Shown here: piece after piece, positions 4,785 to 6,502 of the stretch
Numbering within the stretch: position 1 is the stretch's first letter
How the letters are laid out: each line of letters opens with the position of its first letter
DNA from: an uncultured bacterium
GTDB taxonomy: Bacteria > Bacteroidota > Bacteroidia > Bacteroidales > Rikenellaceae
NCBI GenBank assembly: GCA_905214725.1
Contig: CAJMNH010000029.1
Location: forward strand, 1-6,502
DNA length: 6,502 bases
Direction of reading: 5' to 3'
Made by a program: the position numbers and the translations under genes
Notes under the pieces: generated by a model
Told to the model about the DNA's origin: nothing
Databases searched by the model: none
What the model saw: only the letters and a program-made list of their open reading frames with translations

Positions 4785-6502
4785 TTATCCGCCCAGTTCG
4801 GCCAATGCCTTTTTTGCGTCTGGATTGCCTGCATCCGCAGCTTTCCGGTACCACCTTTTCGCCTCGGCAAGATCTTTTGCGATACCCAATCCGTATCGAT
4901 AACAGTTGCCCAAATTGTATTGTGCCCATGCATGTCCCTGCTCTGCCGCTTTACGGTACCATTTTGCGGCTTCGGCGTAGTTTTGTGCAACGCCTTCGCC
5001 ACTATAATAGTGGTTGCCCAAACTGTTTTGCGCTTCGGTATTACCCTGTTCTGCAGCCTTGCGGTACCATTTCACTGCTTCGGCATAATCCTGCTCGACG
5101 CCTTGGCCTAACCAATAGCAACCGCCGAGATTGGTTTGGGCAGTGGCATGTCCCTGCTCTGCCGCTTTACGGTACCATTTTACGGCTTCGGCGTAGTTTT
5201 GTGCAACGCCTTCGCCACTATAATAGTGGTTGCCCAAACTGTTTTGCGCTTCGGTATTACCCTGTTCTGCAGCCTTGCGGTACCATTTCACTGCTTCGGC
5301 ATAATCCTGCTCGACGCCTAGGCCTAACCAATAGCAACCGCCGAGATTGGTTTGGGCAGTGGCGTGTCCCTGCTCAGCAGCCTTTCGAAACCATTTTACA
5401 GCTTCGGCGTAGTTCTGTGTAACGCCATATCCGCCATAATAACGGCTGCCTAAATTGTTTTGTGCATCGGCATCCCCCTGTTCAGCGGCCTTACGATACC
5501 ACTTTACGGCTTCGGCGTGGTTTTGTTCGACGCTATAGCCGTTTTGATAAAACCAGCCCAGATTGTTTTGTGCGATGGCGTATTCCTGCTCAGCGGCCTT
5601 TCGGTACCACTTTACGGCTTCGGCGTAATCTTGTGCAACGCCATAGCCATAATAATAGCAATTACCGAGATCGGTTTGAGCACCGGTGTTTCCCTGTTCA
5701 GCAGCCTTTCGGTACCACTTTACGGCTTCGGCGTAATCTTGTGCAATGCCATAGCCACCATAATAGCAGTTGGCCAGATTGTGTTGTGCAACAGGATGAC
5801 CCTGTTCGGCTGCTCGGCGATACCACTTTACGGCCTCGTCGTAGTCCTGTGCAACACCATAGCTGTTTTGATAACACCAGCCCAAAGCGTTTTGTGCCGC
5901 GGTATGTCCCTGTTCGGCAGCCTTTCTATACCATTTCACGGCTTCTGTGTAGTCTTGCTCGACGCCTTTGCCGTCGTAATAACAATCTCCGAGACTGTTT
6001 TGTGCGATACAGCTTCCCGCCACGGCCGCTTCGCGCCACAGTTTTATGGCTTCGGCATAATCGCCGGCATCGTAGGCCGCTTGTCCGCGTTCGGCCAACG
6101 CATCGGCCTGTGTCCGCCGAACGGCAGACAGCCGCTGCTCGCGCATAGGAATCAACTCGATGGTGAGCATGTCCTCCATTTCATTGTCATCGACCGTCTG
6201 CAACAGCTGCAACCGGTCGTCGGGGCACTCGGTGCTGACGATCTCCAGTTTGTGCCGCCCTTTGCGCAGGCGGATCGTCGTGTCGTCGTCGGGGCGTGCT
6301 ACGGCGATCTCCTTGCCGAATTTCAAAATGCGGCACTCCGTGTCGGTCTCGATGTGGAACAAGGCCCCGACCTGCTCCTGCTCGGCGGCGCGTCCTGCCC
6401 GCTGCAATGCTGGTTGGATGCGGTCGCGCACCATCTTGTCGACCGATGCCATAAAGAGCTGTCCGAACATCACCTCCGAAAACTGATGCTGTCCCAATCC
6501 TG
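4785..6502 (-). CDS. Sel1-like (TPR-type) repeat protein with PEGA-like module, 5' end outside the window
   Basis: A large repeat protein read from the right edge to a TAA at 4787-4785. The frame is open to the edge, so the TTG at 6497 is internal and the true start is not seen. Numbered from that codon, residues 1-45 are helical and unassigned. Residues about 46-117 look like a beta-rich PEGA-like module (a short FGKEIA strand, then LRKGRHKLEIVSTE). A degenerate first repeat (about 135-164) leads into eleven exact 36-residue Sel1 repeats (165-560), each of the form AQNxLGxCYxxGxGVxQDYxEAVKWYRKAAEQG. The protein ends with AKKALAELGG. Sel1 repeats form a helical solenoid used for protein-protein contacts, so a scaffold or adaptor role is likely; no catalytic motif is visible in this part. 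Seven of eleven repeats carry Cys at repeat position 8, which hints at a cytoplasmic location. What lies at the missing N-terminus could change the functional call. Confidence 0.85.
   Translation of the reverse strand, partial: GLGQHQFSEVMFGQLFMASVDKMVRDRIQPALQRAGRAAEQEQVGALFHIETDTECRILKFGKEIAVARPDDDTTIRLRKGRHKLEIVSTECPDDRLQLLQTVDDNEMEDMLTIELIPMREQRLSAVRRTQADALAERGQAAYDAGDYAEAIKLWREAAVAGSCIAQNSLGDCYYDGKGVEQDYTEAVKWYRKAAEQGHTAAQNALGWCYQNSYGVAQDYDEAVKWYRRAAEQGHPVAQHNLANCYYGGYGIAQDYAEAVKWYRKAAEQGNTGAQTDLGNCYYYGYGVAQDYAEAVKWYRKAAEQEYAIAQNNLGWFYQNGYSVEQNHAEAVKWYRKAAEQGDADAQNNLGSRYYGGYGVTQNYAEAVKWFRKAAEQGHATAQTNLGGCYWLGLGVEQDYAEAVKWYRKAAEQGNTEAQNSLGNHYYSGEGVAQNYAEAVKWYRKAAEQGHATAQTNLGGCYWLGQGVEQDYAEAVKWYRKAAEQGNTEAQNSLGNHYYSGEGVAQNYAEAAKWYRKAAEQGHAWAQYNLGNCYRYGLGIAKDLAEAKRWYRKAADAGNPDAKKALAELGG
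4931..5146 (-). repeat. 216-bp tandem duplication, copy A
   Basis: This block is directly followed by a second copy (5147-5362) that differs at only two of 216 bases: G4966 against A5182 and T5104 against A5320. It spans two Sel1 units, slightly out of phase with the repeat boundary, and covers most of repeats 9 and 10. Both differences change the protein: Val to Ala at repeat position 23 and Leu to Gln at repeat position 13, taking copy B as reference. Confidence 0.93.
5147..5362 (-). repeat. 216-bp tandem duplication, copy B
   Basis: This is the second copy of the block at 4931-5146, covering most of Sel1 repeats 7 and 8. Similarity falls off sharply at 5363, where only ordinary Sel1 unit resemblance remains, so the duplication is bounded to one extra two-unit block. 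Unequal recombination or replication slippage between neighbouring 108-bp units is the natural mechanism. Confidence 0.93.

Larger units (their letters stand above)
4818..6005 (-). repeat. Array of eleven 108-bp Sel1-encoding tandem repeats
   Basis: The coding array is 1188 bases, exactly 11 x 108, with no insertion or deletion between units. The segment encoding EAVKWYRKAAEQG is nearly constant, while positions 7-18 of each unit and the last three residues vary. Two sampled 60-base lines of the array are about 45% and 53% G+C, lower than the roughly 60% in the upstream part of the same gene. Identity between units is highest for the pairs 7/9 and 8/10. Confidence 0.9.

Noticed and set aside
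4818..6005. Regular 108-bp periodicity that could suggest a CRISPR or other DNA repeat array
   Set aside because: The repeats are in frame, encode the Sel1 consensus throughout, and show no short identical repeat with unique spacers.
4805..6148. Long open frames on + (4805-5422 and 5462-6148) with repeated Arg- and Leu-rich sequence
   Set aside because: They are the complement of the Sel1 repeats. The 108-bp periodicity keeps the antisense frame open, and the repeated sequence only mirrors the real gene.

Overview
The window is about 60% G+C and looks like a chromosomal piece of a gut Bacteroidales bacterium, most likely Alistipes or another Rikenellaceae. This rests on three things: a RecQ with the long C-terminal extension typical of Bacteroidetes, an exported choloylglycine hydrolase that resembles the Bacteroides BT2086-type bile salt hydrolase, and starts without clear Shine-Dalgarno sequences. 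No database search was possible, so the genus is an inference.

Layout from left to right: (1) the 3' part of recQ on the + strand (1-1073), followed by a spacer holding a strong hairpin (1150-1192); (2) an exported SGNH/GDSL esterase on + (about 1222-1902); (3) an exported choloylglycine hydrolase family enzyme, a probable bile salt hydrolase, on + (1986-3038); (4) a 17-bp perfect inverted repeat (3062-3104), placed as a shared terminator between convergent genes; (5) a YeiH-family putative sulfate exporter on - (3145-4419); (6) a 365-base spacer with no convincing gene (4420-4784); (7) the 3' part of a large Sel1-repeat protein on - (4785-6502, running off the right edge), with eleven 36-residue repeats behind a PEGA-like beta module.

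The two exported hydrolases lie in tandem 83 bases apart and could share a transcript. Otherwise the neighbours do not form an obvious pathway. A loose link is possible: bile salt hydrolase releases taurine or glycine, and YeiH-type proteins have been proposed to export sulfur oxyanions. The two genes are convergent, however, and no taurine-degrading gene is present here.

The most unusual feature is in the Sel1 gene. A 216-bp block (two whole repeats) is duplicated in direct tandem with only two mismatches, both changing an amino acid, so the duplication looks recent and the repeat number may vary between strains. I did not find a previously undescribed multi-gene system. Most of the window is ordinary chromosome.
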